A stretch of 64,000 nt of DNA from Allosediminivita pacifica (GCF_003054175.1 NZ_QBKN01000020.1:1-64000); one strand, 5' to 3'; positions 8,195-16,353 are shown, numbered from the stretch's first letter. Program-made: numbers and translations. The notes: generated by a model from the sequence alone, not told the origin.

Positions 8195-8665
8195 TCACTC
8201 CAGGTGCGAGCGGAGAATCCAGGCGAACTTCTCGTGGATGCGGCCGCGCTCGATGCACAGGTCCTCGGTGAGCGTGTCGCCGTGCGACGCGGCGAGTTCA
8301 CCGGCACCGGCTAGCGTACCGGCCACGGTTTCCTGCGCTTCCTTGAGGATGCGGATCATTTCCTTGTCCGCCGGCGCATCTTCGACCTCGGTCACCTTGG
8401 AACGCTTGACCATCCCGGCCAGCGTGCCCTCCGCGTGACCACCCACGGCGCGAACGCGCTCGGCAAGGTCATCTTGCCCTTCGAAGTGATCCTCGTAGAT
8501 CTTCTGGAACAGGTCGTGCAGCGGGCCAAAGGCCATGCCGGTCACGTTCCAGTGGAAATTCTGGGCCAGCATCGTGGTCACTGCGGTTTCGGCCACGCAC
8601 TGGTTCAGGGCGTCGCAGATCTGCGTCTGCGCGTCCGTCGAAAGCGATTGTGCAGTCTGGGTCAT
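8195..8665 (-). CDS. dps: Dps-family ferritin (DNA protection / iron storage)
   Basis: 156 residues from MTQTAQ; the AGGAGGGTGAC just upstream selects this ATG over a longer frame. The Dps ferroxidase signature is clear: NFHWNVTG near residue 40, LHDLF, then E-DHFEGQDDLAERVRAVGG. Dps proteins form dodecamers that oxidise and store iron and shield DNA from peroxide. It sits inside the iron-uptake island with an ICE-like palindrome 105 bp before the start, which suggests control by Irr (iron/heme status). Confidence 0.9.
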   Translation of the reverse strand: MTQTAQSLSTDAQTQICDALNQCVAETAVTTMLAQNFHWNVTGMAFGPLHDLFQKIYEDHFEGQDDLAERVRAVGGHAEGTLAGMVKRSKVTEVEDAPADKEMIRILKEAQETVAGTLAGAGELAASHGDTLTEDLCIERGRIHEKFAWILRSHLE

Positions 8666-8769
8666 GTCACCCTCCTTCGTAAAAAGTACTAAGCGCGCTG
8701 GCTTGCGTTCGGCTGGCTGGCTGGCCTGCCGAACCATTTAAGCACTTCACCGACGGTGACAAGAACTTT

Positions 8770-8784
8770 TTAGAATAATTCTAA
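8770..8784. promoter_or_regulatory. Irr-type iron control element (ICE-like) upstream of dps
   Basis: TTAGAATAATTCTAA is a perfect TTAGAA-N3-TTCTAA palindrome, the core of the ICE motif recognised by Irr in alphaproteobacteria. It overlaps the last codons of the upstream gene (stop at 8781-8783) and lies upstream of dps on the same strand. Direction of control is not visible from the sequence. Confidence 0.7.
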
Positions 8785-9215
8785 TCCAGAGAAAATTGGT
8801 CGGTGATCCCCTGCAGCAGAAAGACCAGATTCCGCCGTGCATGCACCGGTACGCGCGAGTTCAGAAGGAACGTCGCGCTCGCAGTATCGCCGCCGTTCAG
8901 GGCCTTGGCCAGCCGCACCAACCAGGCCTCGTCGAAAGACACTTCCGCTTCGCCCGGACGGTGCAGGATCGCCTGACGACCAAGGGCCTGCGACAGGCAG
9001 CGCATCAGCACTTCGGCGTAGGCGCTGCGGGCCACGTTGGAATCGCCCGAAAGTGCTGCACATGCATGGAAGAGATCCGTGCGGGCCCGCGCCCGGCACT
9101 GCAGACCGACGATCCGGAGATGGTTCAGAAGGGCAGTCGCCTGCTCGTCCTGGACCGGCGAAGCAGGGGACGGGTATTGCTGCAGATCGGCGCTGGTCTG
9201 GAGCTGGGGCATCAT
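8781..9215 (-). CDS. Unrecognised protein in the iron island
   Basis: 144 residues from the first of two adjacent ATG codons, with AAGG upstream; an ATG 12 codons earlier is possible. The sequence is soluble and helix-rich, with no signal peptide or transmembrane segment. It has a few conserved-looking blocks (LLNHLRIVGLQCRARARTD, FDEAWLVRLAKAL, RNLVFLLQGI) and two cysteines. I do not recognise a family. It lies between dps and DUF2218 on the same strand, with a near-match iron box (CGA-N9-TCA) about 55 bp before its start, so iron regulation is likely. Confidence 0.7.
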   Translation of the reverse strand: MMPQLQTSADLQQYPSPASPVQDEQATALLNHLRIVGLQCRARARTDLFHACAALSGDSNVARSAYAEVLMRCLSQALGRQAILHRPGEAEVSFDEAWLVRLAKALNGGDTASATFLLNSRVPVHARRNLVFLLQGITDQFSLD

Positions 9216-9267
9216 GGTCTCTGGCCTTGGTACGGTCGTCAGCCGGCCCACACAGAACCGGCTTTCC

Positions 9268-9282
9268 CGACACTATTTGTCA
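9268..9282. promoter_or_regulatory. Near-match iron box (CGA-N9-TCA)
   Basis: CGACACTATTTGTCA differs by one base from TGA-N9-TCA (read on the other strand, TGA-N9-TCG). It lies 53 bp before the unrecognised iron-island gene. Weak alone; supported only by the neighbouring full matches. Confidence 0.4.
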
Positions 9283-9330
9283 GTCTTTCAGGAAAATGCA
9301 ATGCCCCGCTTGTCGCAGTCCCACCAAAGC

Positions 9331-9621
9331 TCAGGCGGCCTGCCAGTTCATGCCCTCGAAATCTTCGCGGTGAGCGAAGCGCTTGAGGTGGTCGTCAATG
9401 ATGTGACGGGCACGGGCCAGCCCTTCCTCGTCCTCGGCACTGATGTTCACGCGCAGAACGCTGTCATCCGCATTCATAGTCGCCGGTCCGACGGGCAGCG
9501 CCGCGCGCGCCTGCTTTTCGTCGTACTCGACCTCAACCTTGTGGGCGAAGTGCTTGCAGAGTTGCTGCATGTAACGCGAGGCGTTGGACGTTTCGAAGAC
9601 ACCGGTTTCCGTGATGGCCAT
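9331..9621 (-). CDS. DUF2218 domain protein
   Basis: 96 residues matching the DUF2218 pattern end to end: TGVFETSNASRYMQQLCKHF at the start, KVEVEYDEKQARAALPVG in the middle, and IIDDHLKRFAHREDF with a final W. No biochemical role is established; the family often occurs beside siderophore transporters and is thought to be iron-linked. Here it is divergent from an iron ABC importer and shares a TGA-N9-TCA site with it. Small, cytoplasmic, probably alpha/beta. Confidence 0.88.
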   Translation of the reverse strand: MAITETGVFETSNASRYMQQLCKHFAHKVEVEYDEKQARAALPVGPATMNADDSVLRVNISAEDEEGLARARHIIDDHLKRFAHREDFEGMNWQAA

Positions 9622-9636
9622 GAACTCACCTTTTGC

Positions 9637-9651
9637 TGATCATTTTTGTCA
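9637..9651. promoter_or_regulatory. Iron box (TGA-N9-TCA) between DUF2218 and the siderophore importer
   Basis: TGATCATTTTTGTCA fits TGA-N9-TCA. It is 16 bp before the DUF2218 start on one side and 105 bp before the binding-protein gene on the other, so it could control both. Confidence 0.62.
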
Positions 9652-9755
9652 GAATACCGCTTGCCCCTCTCCACCGCAATCCGCTAGCACCAATCGTGAT
9701 TTTGCGGAGCGGCCCGTGATCCGTGCCGGCCCGTGCCATTTCGAAGGAGCGATCC

Positions 9756-10661
9756 ATGCGCCATTTCATCCTGGCCGGCCTCTTTGCAGCGGCCTCGGCC
9801 CTGCCTGCCGCGGCCGAGACAGTCACCATTGAAACAGCGACCGGCCCCGCAACACTCGAGTCCGAGCCAGAGACCGTCGTTGTCTTCGACGTGACCTCCA
9901 TCGACACGATCAACGCGCTCGGCCAGGAGATCGCGGGTGTGCCCGCACCGCTCTACATGGACCGCCTCACCGAGGCGACGAGCGAGGCGGAGAACGTGGG
10001 CACGCTCTTCGAACCCGATTTCGAAACGCTCGCCGTCATGCAGCCCGACGTCATCATCGTCGGCGGCCGTTCTTCGAGCCAGGCCGAGGCGCTCTCCGAC
10101 ATCGCCCCCGTCATCGACATGAGCGTCTGGGGCGAGGACATGGCCGGTCAGGCCCGCGCGCGCATCGATGCCTTCGGGACGCTCTTCGGCCTCGAGGACG
10201 AAGCCGCCGCCCTGACCGAAGAATTCAATGCAAAGATCGAAGAGGCCGCCGCCGCGGTCGAGGGCAAGGGAGACGCGCTAATGCTTCTCACAAACGGCGG
10301 CAAGATCTCGGCCTACGGCTCGGGCAGCCGCTTTGGCTGGATCCACGATGCCACCGGTCTGCCCGAGGCCCATCCGGGGCTCGATGCCGAGACCCACGGC
10401 CAGGCCGTTTCCTTTGAATTCATCGCCGAGACCGACCCCGACTGGCTTCTGGTCATCGATCGGGCGGCGGCCATCGGCGACGCGGGCGAGGCTGCGTTGG
10501 CGACGCTCGACAACCCGCTCGTCGACCGCACGAGCGCCGCCCAGAACGACCACTTGGTCCTGATGGACCCGGCGCCGCTCTATATCGCGGGCGGCGGGGC
10601 GCAGGCCATGATGGATACGCTCGACGAGCTCATCGCCGCTTTCGAAGACGCCGGCAGCTGA
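9756..10661 (+). CDS. Siderophore (FecB/CeuE-type) periplasmic binding protein
   Basis: 301 residues. A signal peptide (FILAGLFAAASALPAAAETV) is cleaved near residue 20. The mature protein is a class III binding protein: VVVFDVTSIDTINALG, then VGTLFEPDFETLAVMQPDVIIVGGRSS. The pattern is that of FatB/CeuE/YclQ proteins for ferric siderophores of the catecholate/petrobactin group; the exact ligand cannot be told. GAAGGAG precedes the ATG. It opens a four-gene operon with two permeases and an ATPase. Confidence 0.88.
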   Translation: MRHFILAGLFAAASALPAAAETVTIETATGPATLESEPETVVVFDVTSIDTINALGQEIAGVPAPLYMDRLTEATSEAENVGTLFEPDFETLAVMQPDVIIVGGRSSSQAEALSDIAPVIDMSVWGEDMAGQARARIDAFGTLFGLEDEAAALTEEFNAKIEEAAAAVEGKGDALMLLTNGGKISAYGSGSRFGWIHDATGLPEAHPGLDAETHGQAVSFEFIAETDPDWLLVIDRAAAIGDAGEAALATLDNPLVDRTSAAQNDHLVLMDPAPLYIAGGGAQAMMDTLDELIAAFEDAGS

Positions 10662-10670
10662 CGACCCGTG

Positions 10671-11609
10671 ATGACCCGGCTGCTGATCGCGGCCGCCCTG
10701 GCGGGGCTGATCGGACTCAGCCTCGGCATCGGTGCGGCATCGCTGTTCGAAGGGGATGGCGGCTGGCTTCTGCTGGTCAGCCGTCTGCCCAGGACACTCG
10801 CCGCGCTTCTTGCTGGCGCCGGACTGGCATTGGCCGGCGTCGTGGTGCAGCTCGTGGTGCAGAACCGGCTGGTCGAACCCTCGCTGACCGGCACCCCTGA
10901 ATCCGCGATGCTCGGCATGCTGGCCGTCACCCTGATTGCTCCGGGCGCGGCCATCGCGCTCAAGATGGGTGTCGCGGCGGCGGCCGGACTTGTCGGCATG
11001 GCCGGTTTCCTCGCCCTCGCCGCACGGGTCCCGCGGGCCGACCCCATGCTCCTGCCCATCGTCGGCATGATCTATGCCGCCATCATCGGCGCCGTCTGCA
11101 CCTGGATCGCCTGGGCCACTGACCTCATGCAGTTCCTCGGGGCCTGGAGGCTGGGAGAATTCTCGGGCGTCATGCAGGGGCGATACGAGTGGCTATGGGG
11201 TATCGCCGCGCTGGCAGTGGTGCTCTACGTGCTTGCCGACCGCATCACCCTGCTGGGACTGGGCGCCGCGCAGGCCCGCAGCCTCGGGCTGGACTACGGG
11301 CAGACGCGGGTCCTTGGCCTCGTGATCGTCGCCGCCATCACCGCGCTGGTCATGGTGACCGTCGGCAATTTCCCGTTTGTCGGCCTGGTGGCACCGAACC
11401 TCGTCTCACGCTGGAAGGGCGACAATCTGCGCGCAAACCTGCCGCTCATCGCACTTGGGGGCGGGGCGCTTGTGCTCGGCGCCGACGTGATCGGCCGCAT
11501 CGTGCGCTATCCCTTCGAGATCCCGGCCGCCACGATCTTCTCGGTCTTCGGCGCGGCCGTGTTCCTCTGGCTTCTGAATGCCCGCCCAGGAAGGCGCGCA
11601 CATGGCTGA
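10671..11609 (+). CDS. Iron-siderophore ABC permease 1 (FecCD family)
   Basis: 312 residues, hydrophobic throughout. Family segments are SRLPRTLAALLAGAGLALAG, VVQNRLVEPSLTGTPESAMLG and the cytoplasmic coupling region VGNFPFVGLVAPNLV. It pairs with the next permease as a heterodimer, as in FatCD/YclNO systems, unlike the single HmuU of the heme system. GTG at 10668 directly precedes the ATG and is an alternative start. Its end overlaps the next gene by 8 bp. Confidence 0.88.
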   Translation: MTRLLIAAALAGLIGLSLGIGAASLFEGDGGWLLLVSRLPRTLAALLAGAGLALAGVVVQLVVQNRLVEPSLTGTPESAMLGMLAVTLIAPGAAIALKMGVAAAAGLVGMAGFLALAARVPRADPMLLPIVGMIYAAIIGAVCTWIAWATDLMQFLGAWRLGEFSGVMQGRYEWLWGIAALAVVLYVLADRITLLGLGAAQARSLGLDYGQTRVLGLVIVAAITALVMVTVGNFPFVGLVAPNLVSRWKGDNLRANLPLIALGGGALVLGADVIGRIVRYPFEIPAATIFSVFGAAVFLWLLNARPGRRAHG

Positions 11610-12546
11610 ACGTCGCATGATATGGCTGGGGCTGGCCCTGCTGCTGCTCTGCGGCGGCTTCCTCGCCTGGCACCTGCGTGCACCCTACGGCTTCATCCTG
11701 GAATTGCGCGCGGCCAAGCTGGGCGCCCTGATCTGCGTGGGCGCCGCGACCGGCACGGCGACGATCCTCTTTCAGACGGTCGCCATGAACCGGCTGCTCA
11801 CCCCCGAGATCGTGGGCTTCGATTCTCTCTTCGTGCTGCTTCAGACGTTGCTGGTCATGCTCCTCGGAGGCGTCGGCCTCGCGCAGGTGCCCGGCGCGCT
11901 GCGTTTCGCGCTCGAGACATGCCTTCTCATGGGCGCCGCCGCATTGCTGTTCGGTGGGCTTCTGCGCAGTGTCTCCGGTGACGTGACCCGCCTGATCCTG
12001 ACAGGGGTGATCCTCGGCCTGCTGCTGCGTGGGATGGCAGAGATGCTCCAACGCCTGCTCGAGCCCTCTGATTTTGCGGTGGTTCAACAGGCCATGTTCG
12101 CCACCTTCGGGCGCGTGGACGAAGCCCAGCTCGCGGTCTCCGCGGTAATCCTCTGCCTTGCCCTGCTCGCCTCCCTGCGCATGGCGCCGGCGCTCGACGT
12201 GGCAGGACTGGGGCGCGACACGGCCCGGGGCCTCGGGCTCCGACATGACCGCGTGGTTCTGGTCGCGCTCATGCTCGCCGCAGCCCTTATCTCCGTCTCG
12301 ACAGCGCTTGTCGGTCCGATCACCTTCCTCGGCCTGCTGGCCGCAAGCCTCGCCCGCCAGCTCACCGACACGCACAGGCACGCGATCCTGCTGCCCTCTG
12401 CGGCGATCATCGGCGCACTGATCCTGGTCGCAGGGCAGTTCGTCTTCGAGCGGCTGCTGCAGCGGCAGTCCGCGCTGTCGGTCGTGGTCGAGCTGTTTGG
12501 CGGTCTTCTCTTCCTCTTCCTCGTGCTGCGAAAGGGCCCCAGATGA
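11602..12546 (+). CDS. Iron-siderophore ABC permease 2 (FecCD family)
   Basis: 314 residues from MAERRMIW, overlapping the previous permease. Conserved segments include AAKLGALICVGAATGTATILFQTVAMNRLLTPEIVGFD and GPITFLGLLAASLARQL. The pattern matches the second subunit (FatC/YclO type) of heteromeric siderophore permeases. Its stop overlaps the ATPase start (ATGA at 12543-12546), indicating translational coupling. Confidence 0.88.
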   Translation: MAERRMIWLGLALLLLCGGFLAWHLRAPYGFILELRAAKLGALICVGAATGTATILFQTVAMNRLLTPEIVGFDSLFVLLQTLLVMLLGGVGLAQVPGALRFALETCLLMGAAALLFGGLLRSVSGDVTRLILTGVILGLLLRGMAEMLQRLLEPSDFAVVQQAMFATFGRVDEAQLAVSAVILCLALLASLRMAPALDVAGLGRDTARGLGLRHDRVVLVALMLAAALISVSTALVGPITFLGLLAASLARQLTDTHRHAILLPSAAIIGALILVAGQFVFERLLQRQSALSVVVELFGGLLFLFLVLRKGPR

Positions 12547-13301
12547 TCGAGACACGCGCCCTCGCCTATCGTGCAGGACAGACCGACATCCTGCACGGCA
12601 TCGACCTGACCATCCCGCGTGGCGGCATCACCGCCCTGATCGGCCCGAACGGCGCGGGCAAGTCGTCGCTGCTGCATTGCGTCTCGGGCCTGAACCAACC
12701 CTCGGAGGGCAGCGTCACCATCGACGGCCTCGATCCCTACGCCGCGAGCTCTCGCGAGAGGGCCCGCACCGTCGCGCTGCTCCAGCAATCGCCGACAGTC
12801 GTCAGCCGCCTGAAGGTGGCGGAATTGGTTGGTTTCGGCCGCTGGCCACACCACCGGGGGCGCCCCACCACCGAGGACAACGACAAGACGCGGGCGGCGC
12901 TGGCCGCATTCGCCCTCGACGATCTCGCCGACCGGTCGCTCGAGACGCTTTCCGGCGGACAGCGCCAGCGCGCCTTCATTGCCATGGCCTACGCACAGGA
13001 TACGCCCTGGATGCTGCTGGACGAGCCGCTCAACGCGCTCGACCCGCGCCACGCACGCGACCTGATGGCGCGCCTGCACGGCCTGTCGCGCGGCGAACAG
13101 GGCCGCAGCATCGTCATCGTGCTGCACGACATCAACGCAGCGGCAGGCTGGGCCGACCGGATCGTCGCCATGAAGGACGGACGTGTCTTCGCCCACGAGG
13201 AAAGCGCGGCGCTGCTGACACCCGAGACCCTGCGCGAGGTCTTCGACACGCCCTTCCAGGTGCTGCGGCACGAGGGGCGGCCCGTGGTCGTCGCCCGCTG
13301 A
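12543..13301 (+). CDS. Iron-siderophore ABC ATPase
   Basis: 252 residues. Walker A GPNGAGKS near residue 36, ABC signature LSGGQRQR near 138, Walker B MLLDEP near 158, switch histidine in LHDIN. The form matches ATPases of the FecE/YclP group. It is the last gene of the importer operon; a perfect short palindrome follows the stop. Confidence 0.92.
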   Translation: MIETRALAYRAGQTDILHGIDLTIPRGGITALIGPNGAGKSSLLHCVSGLNQPSEGSVTIDGLDPYAASSRERARTVALLQQSPTVVSRLKVAELVGFGRWPHHRGRPTTEDNDKTRAALAAFALDDLADRSLETLSGGQRQRAFIAMAYAQDTPWMLLDEPLNALDPRHARDLMARLHGLSRGEQGRSIVIVLHDINAAAGWADRIVAMKDGRVFAHEESAALLTPETLREVFDTPFQVLRHEGRPVVVAR

Positions 13302-13312
13302 GGCGCTTGGCA

Positions 13313-13330
13313 GGCCCGCCAAGGCGGGCC
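13313..13330. terminator. GC-rich palindrome between convergent operons
   Basis: GGCCCGCC-AA-GGCGGGCC is an 18-bp palindrome between the ATPase stop (13301) and the tonB stop (13336). It has no T-run, so it is a weak bidirectional terminator candidate. Confidence 0.5.
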
Positions 13331-13335
13331 CGCAC

Positions 13336-14457
13336 TCACCGCCCCTGGATGTTGATGGAGTAGCTGCGCCGGGCGCCCTGCGGCGGCGCCGGGAAGGGCG
13401 CCGCGCGCTGCACCATGCGCACCGCGGCACGATCGAGCGCCGAAGAGCCCGAACTGCGCGCCAGCGACACGCCAGCCAGCCCGCCGCCCGACGAGATGGT
13501 GAAGGACACCACTGCGGTGCCACGCGAAGCGACCCGCGGACGCGGTACCCGCGACAGGCGACGCATCACTTGACCGGGATAGTTGCTCGCCGCCGCGTTG
13601 CCCTGGGCCTGCGACTGGCCACCCTGCCCGCTGCTTTGCGACGTGCCTTGCTCGCGACCCTGCGCCGAGCCGGCGGTTGCGTTCTGCTGGGCGTTGCCGC
13701 GCTGGCTCTGCGTCGCCTGCTGACGGGGTTCGGGATCCGGCTGGCGCCGCGGCTCCGGCTCGGGTTCGGGCCGGTGGGCCTCCTCGAACTCGGGCGTACG
13801 CCGCTGCGGGCGCAAGGACCGCGAAACCGCCGCACTTTCGGGCTCCTCACCCGTCACCGTTTCCTCCGGCGTCTCGGCCTCGGCGGTCTCCGTCTCTTCC
13901 GGTGTAGCCTCTTCGGCCGGAGCACTTTCAACCGGCTCAACGGGTTCGGCTTGCGGCGTGACTGGCTCGGCCCGCTCGACGGGCTCCGCAGCTTCCGGGG
14001 CCGAGGGCAGCGTCTCGCTAATCTCGGCCTCTTCGGCCTCGGCTGCCCCGACCTGCTCGGCCTCCCCGGCAGTCAGCGCCAGCGCAGGCGCCGATTCCTC
14101 GGCCTGCTCTGCGTCTGGACGGTCCGCCACGGGGGCCTGCTCGGCGGGCTCTGACGGTGCCTCCTGAACCTGCTCGGGCTCTGCCGTCTCGGCGCGCTCT
14201 GCCTGCGTGGGCTCTGGCTCTTCAGCCTCGGCGACGGGCTCCGGCGCCTCCGGCTCCACTGTCTCGACAGGTTCTTCCGCCGTCATCGTTCCGGCAACCA
14301 TGTCGGCAAACGACGTCCCGAGCCGCACATCGGAGCCGCCCGCCGCCCCTTCGACTTCCACTTCCTCGCGGGACATGATGGCCAGCGCGACAGCGGCATG
14401 GGCGCTGACCGCAACGATGAAGGCGGCCAACTTGACCGGGCGGGATCTCGCGATCAT
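13336..14457 (-). CDS. tonB: TonB energy transducer
   Basis: 373 residues. An N-terminal membrane anchor lies near residues 9-28 (LAAFIVAVSAHAAVALAI). A long periplasmic spacer of about 200 residues is rich in Glu, Pro and Ala and then Gln. The C-terminal TonB domain starts near 290 with YPGQVMRRLSRVPRP and contains SSGSSALDRAAVRMVQRAAPFPAPP. It transfers the proton-motive force from ExbBD to outer-membrane receptors such as the heme receptor in this island. Its start overlaps the exbD stop (ATGA at 14454-14457). Confidence 0.9.
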   Translation of the reverse strand: MIARSRPVKLAAFIVAVSAHAAVALAIMSREEVEVEGAAGGSDVRLGTSFADMVAGTMTAEEPVETVEPEAPEPVAEAEEPEPTQAERAETAEPEQVQEAPSEPAEQAPVADRPDAEQAEESAPALALTAGEAEQVGAAEAEEAEISETLPSAPEAAEPVERAEPVTPQAEPVEPVESAPAEEATPEETETAEAETPEETVTGEEPESAAVSRSLRPQRRTPEFEEAHRPEPEPEPRRQPDPEPRQQATQSQRGNAQQNATAGSAQGREQGTSQSSGQGGQSQAQGNAAASNYPGQVMRRLSRVPRPRVASRGTAVVSFTISSGGGLAGVSLARSSGSSALDRAAVRMVQRAAPFPAPPQGARRSYSINIQGR

Positions 14458-14852
14458 TCCAGTCCCCTTTCGGTGACGATCACAACGCGCTCGGCCCCCG
14501 CATCCTGCAGGGCACGTCCGACTGCGACGAGCCGCGCGGCCGGCGCATCGCGATCCGGCACGATCCGCACCTTGGCGCGGGCCTCCTCGCCCATCGCCTC
14601 GTCAAGAACCGGCATGAAGCTCTCGATATCGGCGATATCCTCACCACGGAAACTCAGGCTGCCGTCCTCGTGGATCACCAGCGCATCCGCTGGCGGTGCC
14701 TGGTCGAGATCGCTTGTCTTCACAAGGCTCAGGTCCGGATCCAGCGGCCGGGCCAGCGTGCCCGCCACGAGGAAGAAGATCAGCATCAGGAAGACGATGT
14801 TGATCAGCGCGATGGTTGGCTCGCGCTCTGTCTTCTGACGACGTGCCCGCAT
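14454..14852 (-). CDS. exbD: ExbD/TolR-family protein, second copy
   Basis: 132 residues. Single N-terminal transmembrane helix near 17-35 (IALINIVFLMLIFFLVAGTL) preceded by basic residues, then a periplasmic domain ending LQDAGAERVVIVTERG. The Asp usual in the ExbD helix (as in SLIDVIFLLL of the neighbouring copy) is Asn here (ALINIVFLM). A TGATG overlap couples it to the upstream exbD. Two unequal ExbD subunits in one operon suggest a mixed complex. Confidence 0.85.
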   Translation of the reverse strand: MRARRQKTEREPTIALINIVFLMLIFFLVAGTLARPLDPDLSLVKTSDLDQAPPADALVIHEDGSLSFRGEDIADIESFMPVLDEAMGEEARAKVRIVPDRDAPAARLVAVGRALQDAGAERVVIVTERGLE

Positions 14853-15229
14853 CACGACCCTCCCAGGACGGTGACGCGAAGCCCCTCGACCCCGCGCAAC
14901 GCCGCCAGTACGTCGGTCAGGCGCTGTGCTGTCACCTCTCCGTTGAGCGAGACCAGCACAGGCACGCCCTCCTCGCCCACCTGCTCGCCAAGCCGTTCCG
15001 GCAGTTCCTCGACCGTCAGGTCCCGCCCGTTCAAGCTCAGCCGCTCGGTGGCGAGCCGCAGGAAGACGGGCCGCGTCTCCGACGCGCCGCCTCCGCCAGA
15101 GGCCGCCGCCAGATCGAGCTCGGCAAAGCGGGTGAATGTCGAGGTCAGCATGAAGAACAGCAACAGCAGGAAGATGACGTCGATCAGCGACGTCATGGAG
15201 AGCTTGCGGCGACGGCGGGTGCTACGCAT
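14852..15229 (-). CDS. exbD: ExbD/TolR-family protein, first copy
   Basis: 125 residues from MRSTRRRRK. The helix SMTSLIDVIFLLLLFFML keeps the proton-channel Asp (near residue 17) required in ExbD/TolR proteins. The periplasmic part contains VSLNGEVTAQRLTDVLAALRG. It overlaps exbB by 8 bp and is followed by a second exbD lacking that Asp. Confidence 0.88.
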   Translation of the reverse strand: MRSTRRRRKLSMTSLIDVIFLLLLFFMLTSTFTRFAELDLAAASGGGGASETRPVFLRLATERLSLNGRDLTVEELPERLGEQVGEEGVPVLVSLNGEVTAQRLTDVLAALRGVEGLRVTVLGGS

Positions 15230-15899
15230 GGGCGGCCGCGCCGGAAGGCTGCACGTAGCCCACGTCGCGGCGGGCCTTGGCGCCTTCGGGTGCAAGGATC
15301 GTGTAGAGCGCGCTCTGAGCGAGCACGCGCTCGGCATCCATCCGCGCCTCGAACCAGCTCAGCACCACGGCAGTGGGCATGGCAACGGCAAGACCTGCCG
15401 CCGTGGTCAGCAGTGCGACCCAGATGCCCCCGGCAAGGATGGAGGGATCGACCTGAGACCCTGCCTCCTGCAACGCCTGGAAGGCCGAGATCATGCCCAG
15501 AACCGTCCCGAACAGCCCCAGCAGCGGCGCCAGCTGCGCCACGGAATCGAGCAGGCGGAAGCCCTTTTCCAGCCGTGCGAAGCGATGCTCCGCCTCGGCC
15601 TCAAGCCGCCCGCGATCCTCCTGCCCCGACATGGCCATCGCCACCACCGGGCGCAGGTAGCTGCGCGAGGTTTCGAGCCGCGACAGCGCCGTGGCCCGGT
15701 CGCCCGCGTCCCAGGCCTCGACCGCGTGGCGCAGCGCCTTGTGGCGCCCGACACCGGCCTTTGCGAACTGCCAGAGCTTGTAGATCACCACAGCTAGCGT
15801 GAGGATCGACAGAGCGACCATGATGAGGACGACAGGGCCGCCCAGGTCGAAGATGCGGACCAGAAGGTCCTGAATTTCAGTGGCAATACCCGCAATCAT
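15222..15899 (-). CDS. exbB: ExbB/MotA/TolQ proton channel protein
   Basis: 225 residues. Three transmembrane segments lie near residues 20-40, 115-140 and 155-178. The cytoplasmic stretch before the second helix (RLEKGFRLLDSVAQLAPLLGLFGTVLGMI) is the ExbB signature, with the conserved Thr in the last helix (LLTTAAGLAVAMP). It forms the inner-membrane motor with the ExbD subunits. Its start overlaps the stop of the upstream gene (ATGA at 15896-15899). Confidence 0.92.
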   Translation of the reverse strand: MIAGIATEIQDLLVRIFDLGGPVVLIMVALSILTLAVVIYKLWQFAKAGVGRHKALRHAVEAWDAGDRATALSRLETSRSYLRPVVAMAMSGQEDRGRLEAEAEHRFARLEKGFRLLDSVAQLAPLLGLFGTVLGMISAFQALQEAGSQVDPSILAGGIWVALLTTAAGLAVAMPTAVVLSWFEARMDAERVLAQSALYTILAPEGAKARRDVGYVQPSGAAAHA

Positions 15900-16327
15900 C
15901 CGATCAGCTCCACGCCCGCACGACTGTTGAGTTCGAGGCCCTCGGTGCAGGCCGCTTCGCCAAGCTCACCCGCTTGGCAGGTTTCGGCGCCGTTGATCAG
16001 CACCTGGCCCAGCGACCCGCAATCGAGGTTCGACAGCAGGAACTGGCGGACGCGCGGACGGCCCGCGGGCAACGTGCCGAAATCGAACAGGGTCAGACGG
16101 TCGACCCGGCCTTCAGCATCGAACAGCACCGCCTCGAAGACCGCGCTTTCGACATCCGCGTCGTGTCCGTTCCGGATCAGGAAGCTCATCCGGCAGGACT
16201 CGTCGACCTGTTCGGTGGCGTTCAGTTCGATGGACAGCCGGGGTCCGGTTTCTTCCTGCGCCTGGACGGAGGGGGCAACGAGGGAAAGCGCAAGCGCAGC
16301 GGAAAGGGCGCATCTGGCCAATGTCAT
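15896..16327 (-). CDS. Exported protein of unknown function, first gene of the TonB operon
   Basis: 143 residues. A clear signal peptide (ALSAALALSLVAPSVQAQEE) is cleaved near residue 23. The mature domain has four cysteines (SCRMSF, LDCGSL, ETCQAG, AACTEG), fitting two disulfides in the periplasm, and looks beta-rich (MSFLIRNG...VFEAVLFD...RQFLLSNLDC). I know no function; its coupling to exbB by ATGA suggests a periplasmic partner of the TonB motor. An inverted repeat lies 27 bp upstream. Confidence 0.75.
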   Translation of the reverse strand: MTLARCALSAALALSLVAPSVQAQEETGPRLSIELNATEQVDESCRMSFLIRNGHDADVESAVFEAVLFDAEGRVDRLTLFDFGTLPAGRPRVRQFLLSNLDCGSLGQVLINGAETCQAGELGEAACTEGLELNSRAGVELIG

Positions 16328-16353
16328 GGTTGGGCTCCTGCCGGTCTGGGTGA

